Shown in pieces: positions 18,434 to 27,779 of a DNA stretch of 64,000 bases; within the stretch, counting starts at the first letter, position 1; the number at the start of each line of letters is the position of its first letter. Made by a program: the position numbers and the translations under genes. Source of the DNA: Chitinophagales bacterium (GTDB lineage: Bacteria; Bacteroidota; Bacteroidia; Chitinophagales; LD1); the NCBI GenBank assembly GCA_016787045.1, contig JAEUVA010000008.1, positions 446,295 to 510,294 on the forward strand, in the 5' to 3' direction. The notes beneath the pieces are model-generated. The model saw only the letters and a list, made by a program, of their open reading frames with translations. It was not told where the DNA came from and made no database searches.

Positions 18434-19876
18434 ATGAAAACAATTTACACAAAAACAGTTTGCAGTTTTTTGCTGGCGTTGGGTTTACACGCCACCGTAA
18501 ATGCGCAACGTATTGCCTGTGGCGGCTGGCACTCGGCAGTAATTTGTGCTGATAGCACCGTTAAGTGCTTTGGCGAAAATGCTACCGGTCAGTTGGGCAA
18601 TAGCGACAATACTTATACCGACAGCAATGTGCCTGTAGCTGCCGGAACACTCACCAACATTGTTGCCGTTTCTGCCGGAGGCGACCAGTTAGAAGCGCAC
18701 ACCATGGCATTGAAAGCCGATGGCACGGTGTGGGCTTGGGGCAGCAATTTGTATGGCGGGCTTGGCAACGGAAGCACCAACAGCACCACAGCGCCCGTGC
18801 AGTCTATTTTACTTTCAAACATGGTTGCCATATCAGCCGGTGGTTGGCATTCGGTGGCGTTAAAGAGCGATAGCACCGTGTGGACATGGGGCTGGAACAC
18901 CGATGGACAATTAGGCGATGGCACCACTACCGACAGAACCATTGCGGCACAGGTTCCCAACCTAACAGGAGTGGTGGCTATTGCAGCAGGAACTTACCAT
19001 GTACTGGCGCTAAAAGCCGATGGCACGGTGTGGGCTTGGGGCGATAATGTAAAAGGGCAAATTGGTAACGGCACAGTAACTACCGATTTATTAGCACCTG
19101 TGCAGGTTTCGGGGTTAACCGATGTAGTGAAAATTAAATCCGGAAGGTTTTTCTCGCTGGCTGTAAAAAGCGATAGCACGGTTTGGACCTGGGGCGAAAA
19201 CCTGTACGGACAACTCGGTGACGGCACTACCACCGACCGCTACACACCGGTGCAGGTTCCAAATTTAACCGGAGTTACCGATGTAACCTGTGGTGCATTT
19301 GAAGTGCACGTAACCAAAAGCGATAACACCGTTTGGGCATGGGGCAGAAACACCTACGGAAACATTGGCGATAATACATTAACACACCGCTCATCGCCTG
19401 TGCAAATGCTGGGGATAGCTGATGTAGCTGGCATGGCTGCGGGAACCAACTTCTGCATTGTTTACAAAACCGATGGCACCCTTTGGGGCTGCGGAAGAAA
19501 TTTGAGCGGGCAGTTGGGCGATGGAAGTTTTACGCAACACAATGTGCTTACCAAATCAAACGGAGTTTGCCCTATTGTAACACAACCGATAAGTGGAATA
19601 AACGAGGCAGATTTTTTTGCCACCGTTTCTACTTTTCCTAATCCATCGGCAAGCGGAAAATTTAATGTGCAGTTCAGCGACATTTCTTTTTCCTATGCAA
19701 ATACACTTTTAGAAGTGTTTGATGTGGTGGGCAAAAAAATAGCTCAATTAAACGTAGTAGTAAGCGCTTTGAACACTACCCTTTCTGTTGACCTTGCTGA
19801 CCAAGCCAATGGAATTTATTTCATGACAATTTCAGCAGACGGCCAGCGCATTTCTCAAAAACTCATTAAACAATAA
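18434..19876 (+). CDS. RCC1-repeat beta-propeller protein with T9SS sorting domain (single propeller)
   Basis: 480 residues, signal peptide ending NAQ (about residue 24). Seven RCC1-type blades follow, each with the pattern KADGTVWAWG.N..GQLGDGT...PVQV. The C-terminal domain VSTFPNPSASGKFNV ... NGIYFMTISADG is a T9SS type A sorting signal. Secreted or cell-surface. RCC1 propellers mediate protein binding; no enzymatic motif is present. Directly upstream (31 bases) of a longer paralogue. Confidence 0.87.
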   Translation: MKTIYTKTVCSFLLALGLHATVNAQRIACGGWHSAVICADSTVKCFGENATGQLGNSDNTYTDSNVPVAAGTLTNIVAVSAGGDQLEAHTMALKADGTVWAWGSNLYGGLGNGSTNSTTAPVQSILLSNMVAISAGGWHSVALKSDSTVWTWGWNTDGQLGDGTTTDRTIAAQVPNLTGVVAIAAGTYHVLALKADGTVWAWGDNVKGQIGNGTVTTDLLAPVQVSGLTDVVKIKSGRFFSLAVKSDSTVWTWGENLYGQLGDGTTTDRYTPVQVPNLTGVTDVTCGAFEVHVTKSDNTVWAWGRNTYGNIGDNTLTHRSSPVQMLGIADVAGMAAGTNFCIVYKTDGTLWGCGRNLSGQLGDGSFTQHNVLTKSNGVCPIVTQPISGINEADFFATVSTFPNPSASGKFNVQFSDISFSYANTLLEVFDVVGKKIAQLNVVVSALNTTLSVDLADQANGIYFMTISADGQRISQKLIKQ

Positions 19877-19907
19877 TTCAACACGAATAATTAAAAAAAC
19901 TCAATCA

Positions 19908-22778
19908 ATGAAAAATTCAAATTCTATACATCACAAAATAAGGAGCAAGTTCAAAGCAATCTTGCTGGTCCTGATTTCGTTTAGCGCCATCACAACTTAT
20001 GCTCAAAAAATTGCAGCCGGTTGGTCGCACTCTTATTATTTGTGCAACAACGGCAACACCGTAAACGCGTGGGGAGCCGATACCTTAGGGCAACTTGGTA
20101 ACGGGCAAGTGGATATGAATCCTCATCCTGTTCCCGGAACGGTAAACAACCTTACCGGAGTTTGGAAAATACGTTCGGGATACGAGCACGGTATTGCCTT
20201 GAAAAAAGACAGCATGGTGTGGACCTGGGGCAGCAACCAATTTGGGCAATTAGGCAATGGAAGTTTCATCAGCACCTCAGCACCTGTAAAAGTAAACGGG
20301 CTTTCAGGAATTATTGCTGTTACCGGTGGACAAGCGGGCAATCATACACTCGCACTTAAAGAGGATGGCACTGTATGGGCTTGGGGAAAAAATACCGAAG
20401 GACAATTAGGTGATGGAACACTCATCAACTCAAACGTGCCGGTGCAGGTAAGCGGGCTTACCGATGTAGTTGCTATTTCGGGCGGTGAATTTCATTCACT
20501 TGCGGTAAAGAGCGATGGCACTGCCTGGGCTTGGGGAAGAAACAGTAATGGTCAACTTGGCGATAGCACAACCACACTTAGCAATGTGCCGGTGCAGGTA
20601 AAAAATATAACCACCGCTATAGATATTAAAGGTGGAAGATATTGGTCTATGGTATTGTTGAGCGATAGCACAGTTTGGGCTTGGGGGCAAAATGGCGATG
20701 GACAATTGGGTAACGGAAACAACACGCAGCAACTCATTCCGGTGCAAGTAAGCGGACTGAACAATGTAGTTGCTATTACAGGTGCTGCATTTCACGGTTT
20801 GGCTTTAAAAAGCGATGGCACTATTCGTGCATGGGGTCGCGGTAGTGATGGGCAGTTGGGTGATGGGCTTATTGCCGCTTCCAATGTTCCGGTGCAGGTT
20901 TCAGGAATAAACAATGCGGTGGAAATTGTTTCGGGCACTAATTATTCTTTTGCGCTTACAGCTACCGATTCTATTTACGCATGGGGAAGAAATATTTACG
21001 GTCAATTAGGCGATGGCACTTCGGGTAACTATCGTTACACACCTGTAGCAACAATTGGTTTGTGTGCCACAAGTTTAGTACCCCCAGCGGTGTTTAAGAT
21101 TTCTGCCGGTTGGTCACACACTTTGTATTTATGCAACAGCGGTGCTTCTGTAAACTCGTGGGGAGCGAACTTGTTTGGGCAATTGGGTAATGGAGCAACC
21201 AGTCAAAATCCTAACCCGACACCTTCCGTAATTTCGGGAGTTACCAACGTAAAATCTATTGCAGCGGGCTACCAGAACACCCTGGTATTGGCTAACGATA
21301 GTACCGTGTGGGCTTGGGGCGATAATGCAAGCGGACAATTAGGCAATGGAACTTTCAATAGCGATTCAACTCCAGCACAAGTACCCGGATTAACTCAAGT
21401 AGTATCAGTATCGGGTGGCACTGCTGCCTACCATTCATTGGCGCTAAAAGCGGATGGTACAGTATGGGCTTGGGGTAGAAATACTGACGGACAGTTAGGC
21501 ATAGGAACAACCGTAAACAGCAATGTGCCAATGCAGGTTCAAGGGCTTAGTCACATTGTAGCCATTTCGGGTGGCGAGTATCATTCTCTGGCTATAAGAA
21601 AAGACGGCACCGTATGGGCTTGGGGAAGAAACGGAAACGGTCAGTTGGGCGATAATACTGTAGCTAACAGCAATGTGCCGGTGCAGGTAATTGGTATGAC
21701 GGGTGCTATTGAAGTGGCAGCCGGAAGATTTTACTCCATTGCGTTGCGCTCCGACAGCACCGTGTGGACTTGGGGCGAAAACCTATACGGACAGTTAGGA
21801 AACGGAGCAACAGTTGATGCACACACTCCTGTGCAGGTAACCGGACTAACCGATGCCACAGCCATTGCCGGTGGTGCATTTCATGGCCTTGCCATTAAGA
21901 GCAACCAAACAGTAGTTTCATGGGGCAGAAACTCTTATGGTAACTTAGGCAACGGAACACTTACCAACAGTTCAACTATTGTTCCTGTTTCATCACTCAC
22001 CAATGTAATAGCTATTGATGGCGGAACCAACTATTCTATTGCACTCCGCAGCGATGATTCATTGTTTGCTTTTGGCAGAAACACCTTCGGGCAAATTGGC
22101 GATGGAACGGTTACCGACCCGCAAGTGCCTAAAGCAGTTATAGGTTTATGCCCTACCTGTTCAAATACTACAAGCACTATTTCTATAACCGCATGTAAAA
22201 CCTACACCACACCAAGCGGAACACAAACTTTCACCGCTTCCGGCACTTATACCGATGTAATTCCTAATGCCGGTGGCTGCGATAGCATCATTACCATCAG
22301 CCTTACCATTGATACCGTAAACAAAACTGTAACCCAAAGCGGAGCTACTTTAACTGCTGCCGCAACGGGCTCTACTTTCCAATGGATAAATTGTGGAAAC
22401 AACAGTCAGGTTCAGGGTGCTACAAGTGCAACCTTTACTGCTACTGCTAATGGAAGCTATGCCGTGGTGGTTACAAAAAACAATTGTAGCGATACATCGG
22501 CTTGCTTTAGTGTAACCGGTGTGGGTATTGATGAAGTTGCTGGCCTAAAAGTTTCAGTATATCCAAATCCTTCAAACGGAATATTTACGATAGAAATGCC
22601 AACATACACACCTGAAAAAATAGTACTGGTACAAGCAAAAAATTTACTGGGACAAGTTGTTTTCAATACCACACAAGCTGTTTCTACGGTAGATCTATCT
22701 ACTTACCCTAATGGGCACTACATCCTTACCATCAAAACCGGCAATCTTACATACACCCGGTTATTGCAAAAAAGGTAA
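19908..22778 (+). CDS. Double RCC1-propeller protein with T9SS sorting domain
   Basis: 956 residues, signal peptide ending TYAQK. Two complete RCC1 propellers in tandem: the first begins KIAAGWSHSYYLCNNG (about residue 34) and the second KISAGWSHTLYLCNSG (about 395), showing whole-propeller duplication. From about 755 comes a linker with ITACKTYTTPSGTQTF and GGCDSIITISLTI, an Ig-like/adhesin type module, followed by the sorting domain YPNPSNGIFTIEM. Exported by T9SS and likely surface-attached. Shares an operon with the shorter paralogue, and a strong terminator follows. Confidence 0.87.
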   Translation: MKNSNSIHHKIRSKFKAILLVLISFSAITTYAQKIAAGWSHSYYLCNNGNTVNAWGADTLGQLGNGQVDMNPHPVPGTVNNLTGVWKIRSGYEHGIALKKDSMVWTWGSNQFGQLGNGSFISTSAPVKVNGLSGIIAVTGGQAGNHTLALKEDGTVWAWGKNTEGQLGDGTLINSNVPVQVSGLTDVVAISGGEFHSLAVKSDGTAWAWGRNSNGQLGDSTTTLSNVPVQVKNITTAIDIKGGRYWSMVLLSDSTVWAWGQNGDGQLGNGNNTQQLIPVQVSGLNNVVAITGAAFHGLALKSDGTIRAWGRGSDGQLGDGLIAASNVPVQVSGINNAVEIVSGTNYSFALTATDSIYAWGRNIYGQLGDGTSGNYRYTPVATIGLCATSLVPPAVFKISAGWSHTLYLCNSGASVNSWGANLFGQLGNGATSQNPNPTPSVISGVTNVKSIAAGYQNTLVLANDSTVWAWGDNASGQLGNGTFNSDSTPAQVPGLTQVVSVSGGTAAYHSLALKADGTVWAWGRNTDGQLGIGTTVNSNVPMQVQGLSHIVAISGGEYHSLAIRKDGTVWAWGRNGNGQLGDNTVANSNVPVQVIGMTGAIEVAAGRFYSIALRSDSTVWTWGENLYGQLGNGATVDAHTPVQVTGLTDATAIAGGAFHGLAIKSNQTVVSWGRNSYGNLGNGTLTNSSTIVPVSSLTNVIAIDGGTNYSIALRSDDSLFAFGRNTFGQIGDGTVTDPQVPKAVIGLCPTCSNTTSTISITACKTYTTPSGTQTFTASGTYTDVIPNAGGCDSIITISLTIDTVNKTVTQSGATLTAAATGSTFQWINCGNNSQVQGATSATFTATANGSYAVVVTKNNCSDTSACFSVTGVGIDEVAGLKVSVYPNPSNGIFTIEMPTYTPEKIVLVQAKNLLGQVVFNTTQAVSTVDLSTYPNGHYILTIKTGNLTYTRLLQKR

Positions 22779-22800
22779 GCCAATTACACCATATCTTTCT

Positions 22801-22840
22801 AGCACTTCTGAGGTACATTTGCATCAGAAGTGCTTTTTTT
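22801..22840 (+). terminator. Rho-independent terminator
   Basis: Perfect 11-bp stem AGCACTTCTGA / TCAGAAGTGCT with a 12-base loop, followed by TTTTTT. Ends the RCC1 operon. Confidence 0.88.
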
Positions 22841-22942
22841 ATGCTAAAAACATGACTCGCCAAAAACTGCCAATTGTGAAAATTTGAAAACAAATTTTAC
22901 GTTGGCAACAAAATTGGTCTTACTCGCATAAAATAAATAGTC

Positions 22943-23461
22943 ATGAAAAAGTTAATCGTACTTGCCTTTGCATTGGTTACCGGCTTTGCCACCTATGCAC
23001 AAAAATTTGCCTTTGTAGATATGGAGTACATGCTCAACCAAATGCCTACCTATACAGAAGCCCAAAAACAATTAGACAAAATAGCTGAGGGCTGGCAAAA
23101 AGAAGTAGAGGCCAAAATGAAAAACGTGGATGATTTGTACAAACAGTTTCAGGCCGAGCAGGTACTGATGACCGAAGCCATGAAACAGCAAAAAATAAAA
23201 CAGATAGAAGACAAAGAAAAAGAAGTAAAAGAGTTTCAGAAAGCCAAGTTTGGCCCTAATGGCGAACTGTTTAAAAAACGGCAGGAACTCATTAAACCCA
23301 TTCAAGAAAAAATTTACAACGAGATTCAAAAGTTTGCCGTGGCCAAGGGGTTTGATTTCATTTTTGACCGCAGCAGCGGAGCAAGCATGTTGTATGCAAA
23401 CGAAAAAATGAACAAGAGCGCAGAGCTGCTTCAAAGCATGGGTATTACCCCCAAACAGTAG
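22943..23461 (+). CDS. OmpH/Skp-family periplasmic chaperone (copy 1)
   Basis: 172 residues with a signal peptide ending TYAQ. The mature part opens with KFAFVDMEYMLNQMPTY, the family N-terminus, then a long charged coiled coil (about 45-120), and closes with AVAKGFDFIFDRS. Skp-like trimers hold unfolded outer-membrane proteins in the periplasm. First of three tandem paralogues that have clearly diverged in sequence. In many Bacteroidota such genes follow bamA, but bamA is not in this window. Confidence 0.9.
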   Translation: MKKLIVLAFALVTGFATYAQKFAFVDMEYMLNQMPTYTEAQKQLDKIAEGWQKEVEAKMKNVDDLYKQFQAEQVLMTEAMKQQKIKQIEDKEKEVKEFQKAKFGPNGELFKKRQELIKPIQEKIYNEIQKFAVAKGFDFIFDRSSGASMLYANEKMNKSAELLQSMGITPKQ

Positions 23462-23508
23462 CGTTTTCTGTTCTTCAAGCTCCTGAACTGAACTTACCTC
23501 TAAAAAAC

Positions 23509-23516
23509 TATATTTG
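23509..23516 (+). promoter_or_regulatory. Candidate -7 element before OmpH copy 2
   Basis: TATATTTG fits TAnnTTTG and ends 8 bases before the GTG start, so the transcript would be nearly leaderless. Its presence suggests that copies 1 and 2 can be expressed separately. Confidence 0.5.
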
Positions 23517-23524
23517 CGCCCGCT

Positions 23525-24034
23525 GTGAAAAAAACGCTGACGCTTGTATTTCTATCGTTCTTTGTATTAGCAAACCCTGTGTGGGCACAGCAAAAGTACG
23601 GGCATATTGACTCCGATGAAATTCGCGATGCCATGCCCGAGTACAAACAACTGGTGGCCACCATGCAAAAAGCAAGGCAACAAAAAGAAGCCAAGCTCAA
23701 AAGCATGTATGCCGATTACCAAAAGCGTACAGTTGAGCTAAGCGAGCACCAGTACACACTCATGGAAGCCGTGTTGGAAGAAAAGAGCATGGAACTAGCC
23801 AAACTACAAGAAGACATTCAAGTGTATGAGCAAAGTATTGAGTCTGACTTGGCCGAAATGCAAATGAAACGGCTGAAACCACTCAACGATAAGTATTTGA
23901 AAATAGTGAACCAGGTGGCGAGTGAAAATGGCTACGACTTTGTGTTTGACATTGCTACCGGCTCTTTAGCATATTACCCGGACAATGAAGGCGACATTAC
24001 AACGTTAGTGAAAAAGAAAATGGGAATACAATAG
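23525..24034 (+). CDS. OmpH/Skp-family periplasmic chaperone (copy 2)
   Basis: 169 residues from a GTG start, signal peptide ending VWAQQ. KYGHIDSDEIRDAMPEY is the family opening, followed by a coiled coil of about 85 residues and ASENGYDFVFDIATGSLAYY near the end. Closer to copy 3 than to copy 1 at both ends (GHxxSxxI and xLAYYP). Start chosen because it immediately precedes the Lys-rich signal peptide and lies just behind a promoter-like TATATTTG. Confidence 0.87.
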   Translation: MKKTLTLVFLSFFVLANPVWAQQKYGHIDSDEIRDAMPEYKQLVATMQKARQQKEAKLKSMYADYQKRTVELSEHQYTLMEAVLEEKSMELAKLQEDIQVYEQSIESDLAEMQMKRLKPLNDKYLKIVNQVASENGYDFVFDIATGSLAYYPDNEGDITTLVKKKMGIQ

Positions 24035-24056
24035 TGGTGAGTGGGAGATTTCCTGT

Positions 24057-24108
24057 ATTTATCCCCTCTTGAGGGGGAATAAGCAGGGTGAAGCGGAGCA
24101 GGGGTGTG
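24057..24108. repeat. Palindromic CCCCTCTTGAGGGGG repeat element
   Basis: ATCCCCTCTTGAGGGGG followed by GCAGGGGTGTG, the same family as the tandem block between cas1 and cas2. Lies between OmpH copies 2 and 3. Confidence 0.6.
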
Positions 24109-24189
24109 TTGGGTTTATTTAAACACCTCAAATTTTGAAATTTAGCATTTGATATTTTTTAAACATAAACAGTAAGTAAAAACAAACAG

Positions 24190-24747
24190 ATGAAAAAAGC
24201 AATCATTCTCTTAGCGTGTGTAGTAGGGTTAACTGCGGGTGTAAACGCACAACAAAAAGTAGGGCATCTTAACTCCTTGGATATCCTGCAATCTATGCCC
24301 GAGTTTAAAACCATGCAAACCGACCTGCAAAAACAAAAAGATGCCTTTACTAAAGTGCTTGAAGGCCTCTATGGCGACTACGACAAAAAACAAAAAGAAC
24401 TGCAAGGTATGGCCAACGACAAAAGCACACCAGATGCCATTTTAGATATGAAAGTGAAAGAACTGCAAGACCTGCAAACCCGTATTGGCGATTTTGAAGA
24501 CAAAGTGAATAACGACTTGCAAAAAATGCAGCAAGACAAGTTAAAACCCATCAACGACAAGTACCTCAAAGCCGTAAAAGAAGTAGCAGTTGCCAACGGA
24601 TACTCTTACATTATTGATGTAGTATCAGGCGCAGTAGCTTATTACCCAGAGGCACAAAACGATGTAACCAACCTGGTGGCCAAACAACTGGGCATTACCA
24701 TTACCCCAGCTGCTCCGGCAGAAGCGCCAAAAACTCCCGGTAAATAA
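24190..24747 (+). CDS. OmpH/Skp-family periplasmic chaperone (copy 3)
   Basis: 185 residues, signal peptide ending VNAQQ. KVGHLNSLDILQSMPEF, a long coiled coil rich in Lys/Asp/Gln, then VANGYSYIIDVVSGAVAYYP. Extra C-terminal tail TPAAPAEAPKTPGK, rich in Ala and Pro, not present in the other two copies. Followed after 12 bases by murI, so transcription of the chaperone and glutamate racemase genes is probably linked. Confidence 0.9.
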   Translation: MKKAIILLACVVGLTAGVNAQQKVGHLNSLDILQSMPEFKTMQTDLQKQKDAFTKVLEGLYGDYDKKQKELQGMANDKSTPDAILDMKVKELQDLQTRIGDFEDKVNNDLQKMQQDKLKPINDKYLKAVKEVAVANGYSYIIDVVSGAVAYYPEAQNDVTNLVAKQLGITITPAAPAEAPKTPGK

Positions 24748-24759
24748 TACATTAGCAAG

Positions 24760-25572
24760 GTGCAACGCCACCAGCAACCCATTGGAATTTTTGATTCCGG
24801 CATTGGCGGCCTTACGGTCGCCAATGCTGTTTCTAAGCTACTCCCCAGCGAGCAACTGATCTATTTTGGCGATACTGCCCATATGCCTTATGGCGATAAA
24901 TCAAAAGAACTTGTAAGCAGCTACGCCACGCGCATCACCGAATTTTTGCTGCACGAAAAAAAATGCAAGGCCGTCATCATTGCCTGCAACACGGCATCGG
25001 CAGCTGGCTACGAAACCCTGCGCGATAAGTTTAAAGGTATAGTGCCTGTTATTAATGTAATTGACCCTATGATAGAGGCCGTTATTACCGATGAGCAGGT
25101 AAAACACGTAGGCATTATTGCCACCAAAACCACCATTGGCTCCGGAGTTTATCAAGAAAAATTAACCCGCAGAAAACCTGAGCTAAAATTTAGCGCATTG
25201 GCTACTCCCCTGCTTGCCGGTATGATTGAAGAAGGATTTTACAACAACAACATCAGCCATGCCGTGCTGGAGAAATACTTTACTGACAAAACACTGCAAG
25301 GCATAGATTCTTTGGTACTGGCTTGTACGCATTATCCGCTAATTAAAAATGAAATTGATGCCTACTATGGTGGCAAAGTGAAAATTTTTGACTCAGCAGA
25401 AGTAGTGGCTCTTAAATTAAAAAGTATTCTAGAAAAAGAAAATCTGTTAGCCACAGAGCGCAAGGGTGCTGACTCGTTTTTAGTTTCTGACTACACACAA
25501 TCGTTTGAAATAGCCACACAAATTTTCTATGGCCAAGAGGTACACTTATCACTCACTAATATTTGGCAATAG
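24760..25572 (+). CDS. murI: Glutamate racemase
   Basis: 270 residues from GTG 24760. Interconverts L- and D-glutamate for peptidoglycan. Family motifs: GIFDSGIGGLTV at the N-terminus, YFGDTAHMPYG, the first catalytic cysteine in ACNTASA and the second in LACTHYPLI, all in their normal positions. Stop codon abuts the ATG of the following membrane-protein gene. Confidence 0.97.
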   Translation: MQRHQQPIGIFDSGIGGLTVANAVSKLLPSEQLIYFGDTAHMPYGDKSKELVSSYATRITEFLLHEKKCKAVIIACNTASAAGYETLRDKFKGIVPVINVIDPMIEAVITDEQVKHVGIIATKTTIGSGVYQEKLTRRKPELKFSALATPLLAGMIEEGFYNNNISHAVLEKYFTDKTLQGIDSLVLACTHYPLIKNEIDAYYGGKVKIFDSAEVVALKLKSILEKENLLATERKGADSFLVSDYTQSFEIATQIFYGQEVHLSLTNIWQ

Positions 25573-26115
25573 ATGACCACCATACCCACCGCAGATGGAG
25601 TAAGAATACCCGCCAGCAAATGGAAAGGAGCCGGCATATTTATCCTTGCATTGCTATTTATGGCACTCTCCACTTGGTTAGCAGTTTTTGCCAACGAAGT
25701 TTGGGAACTTAAACTGGTGGGCTACATAGGCATGGCATTCAGTTTGCTGGGTATTGGAGCGGTGGGGTCTGCTTTTTTTTCTAACCGAGTGCACATAGAA
25801 ATAACCCCGGCAAATTTTACCGTGTCGGGTGCCTGGGGAAAGCCCATTACAATAGAGTGGGCAGATGTAACCGGTTTCAGCGAATTTGAAGTTAACCGCA
25901 ACAAAATGCTGGTCGTGCATTTGGCCGATAATGAAAAGTACATTGAGCAACTTAGCCCAATCCTGCAAAAAATTGCAAAAGCCAATATCGGGTTAACCGG
26001 TTCACCGGTATCGGTTAGTGCCGGTATTTACCAATGTACACATGCAGAGCTAAAGGAATTTATGCTCGCTTGCTTTGAAAAGTACGGAAACCACTCCGCC
26101 ACTTTGGCACAATAA
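25573..26115 (+). CDS. Membrane protein of the STM3941-like type, function unknown
   Basis: 180 residues. Two hydrophobic helices (about 19-41 and 49-69) are followed by a soluble domain with alternating strands (HIEITPANFTVSG, ITIEWADVTGF, MLVVHLADN) resembling a PH-like bacterial domain. Begins at the base following the murI stop, suggesting translational coupling. Resembles proteins annotated STM3941 from memory; this is a weak assignment. Confidence 0.6.
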   Translation: MTTIPTADGVRIPASKWKGAGIFILALLFMALSTWLAVFANEVWELKLVGYIGMAFSLLGIGAVGSAFFSNRVHIEITPANFTVSGAWGKPITIEWADVTGFSEFEVNRNKMLVVHLADNEKYIEQLSPILQKIAKANIGLTGSPVSVSAGIYQCTHAELKEFMLACFEKYGNHSATLAQ

Positions 26116-26151
26116 TTATATGTTTATTTGCACCTCAATAATCACCAAAAA

Positions 26152-27339
26152 ATGTTTCAAAAAATCGCACTGTTTTTCGCACTGTCCATATTTACTTCTA
26201 CTGCATTTGCCGGGGGTATAGAGTTTGAACACGATAAAACCTTTGCACAACTATTGGCCGATGCCAAAAAGCAAAACAAACTCATCTTTATGGATTGCTA
26301 CACCACTTGGTGTGGGCCATGCAAACGCTTAGCCGCTGTTGTTTTTCCCGACTCTGCGGTGGGCGAATACTACAACGCCAACTTCATCAACACCAAGTTT
26401 GATATGGAAAAGGGCGAAGGCATTGAACTGGCCAACAAATATGCCATCCGCGCTTACCCCACCTTGCTGTGGATAGATGGTGACGGAAACGTGAAACACA
26501 AGTTAGTAGGCGGTACCGATGCAGCCGGACTAATAGCACAAGGCAAAAAAGCGCTTGACCCCACACCCGGTATTCTTACCGGCTACAAAAAACAATACAA
26601 CGAAGGCAACCGCGAAGTGGGTTTCTTAAATGATTTTATCAATGCCATGAACAATGCCAACGAAAACTACGATGCCTACTTTAAAGAGTATTTGGAAAAA
26701 GTAACCGAAAAAGATTTGGCCGATAAAAAACATACGCAAACTATTTTTAATCTCACCAAAGACATTAAATCGCCCGGCATTGCCTACATCAGCAAAAACA
26801 AAGAGTACTACACCAATACATTTGGAGCTGAAGTAGTGAACAAAAAGATAAATCAGTTGGCCGCCAAAGCCGTAACCGATGCCCACAAAACCAACGATGC
26901 TGCATTGTTTGATGCCGCTATGGATATGCTCAAGGCCTTTAAATTTGCCGATGCCCCCGAGCAAAGTATGAAGCTGAGTTTAGACTACTACTCGCATACC
27001 AACAACTGGGTAAAGTATGATGATGTAGCCACTCAATACATTAAAAAATATGCTGCCAAAAACGCTGCCGCCATCAACGATATTTGTTGGAATTACTATT
27101 TAAACATCAACGACAAAACGCTGCTCATCAAAGCCAACAAATGGGCTTACAGCGCCATCAACATAGATCAAAAATACACCTACTGCCTTACTTACGCTTA
27201 TCTGGTTTATAAGCTAGAAGATTACAAAGAAGCTGAAAAGGCCTGCGACTACGCCATCCTTCGCGCTAAAGAAGAAGCCGTGAGCGATAACTCTGCCACT
27301 ATGCTCAAAGAAGCCATCAAAAAATCGGTAAAAAACTGA
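26152..27339 (+). CDS. Periplasmic thioredoxin-like protein with C-terminal helical repeat region
   Basis: 395 residues from ATG 26152, signal peptide ending TAFAGG. Thioredoxin fold at about 25-135 with the redox motif CYTTWCGPCK and cis-Pro region AYPTLLW. The remaining 250 residues are mostly alpha-helical, TPR-like (AYLVYKLEDYKEAEKACDYA). Such proteins act in periplasmic thiol exchange in Bacteroidota. An upstream TTG in frame was rejected because the signal peptide begins at MFQKIALFF. The stop codon lies inside a 28-bp duplicated segment. Confidence 0.85.
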   Translation: MFQKIALFFALSIFTSTAFAGGIEFEHDKTFAQLLADAKKQNKLIFMDCYTTWCGPCKRLAAVVFPDSAVGEYYNANFINTKFDMEKGEGIELANKYAIRAYPTLLWIDGDGNVKHKLVGGTDAAGLIAQGKKALDPTPGILTGYKKQYNEGNREVGFLNDFINAMNNANENYDAYFKEYLEKVTEKDLADKKHTQTIFNLTKDIKSPGIAYISKNKEYYTNTFGAEVVNKKINQLAAKAVTDAHKTNDAALFDAAMDMLKAFKFADAPEQSMKLSLDYYSHTNNWVKYDDVATQYIKKYAAKNAAAINDICWNYYLNINDKTLLIKANKWAYSAINIDQKYTYCLTYAYLVYKLEDYKEAEKACDYAILRAKEEAVSDNSATMLKEAIKKSVKN

Positions 27340-27419
27340 TTTAACAAACCCTGCACTTTTTCCGGTGGGTGAGACACCCACCGGTAAATACAAACTGATT
27401 TAACATACGCTGCACTTTT
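27333..27419. repeat. Perfect palindrome flanked by 28-bp direct repeats
   Basis: 27333-27360 and 27392-27419 are 28-bp direct repeats differing at two bases. Between them lies CCGGTGGGTG-AGA-CACCCACCGG (27362-27384), a perfect 10-bp hairpin. The left repeat includes the stop codon of the thioredoxin-like gene. Confidence 0.75.
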
Positions 27420-27476
27420 AACATTCCAATTGCCAGTTGTTTTGTTTTTTCACTCACACAAACCACGAGTGATAAA

Positions 27477-27773
27477 ATGAACCAATACATGATAACCGTA
27501 ATGCTTCCCGCGTTTTTGAGCGGTGAGTTTATGGAGCTAATCCCCCAACAGCGCAAATACATCAGCCAAATGTTTGATACCGGTATTATCAACGGCTATT
27601 CGCTATCTACCGACCGCTCTAAACTTTGGGTTGTGATGCTTTGCAAAAACGAAGCCGAGGTACACGCCACTATGGATAAGTTTCCTATTCGCGAATACGT
27701 GGAGTACACCGTTAACGAACTCATGTTTCACGAGTCTGCCAAGGTAATTGTACCGGCTATTTCTATGAATTAG
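27477..27773 (+). CDS. Small YciI/muconolactone-isomerase-like ferredoxin-fold protein
   Basis: 98 residues. The pattern of strand-helix-strand segments (YMITVMLP, QQRKYISQMFDTGIINGYSLS, LWVVMLCKNEAEVHATMDKFP, YVEYTVNELMF) fits a dimeric alpha/beta ferredoxin-like fold such as YciI or muconolactone delta-isomerase. No catalytic residue identified. Monocistronic, convergent with yajC. Confidence 0.6.
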   Translation: MNQYMITVMLPAFLSGEFMELIPQQRKYISQMFDTGIINGYSLSTDRSKLWVVMLCKNEAEVHATMDKFPIREYVEYTVNELMFHESAKVIVPAISMN

Positions 27774-27779
27774 AAAAAG

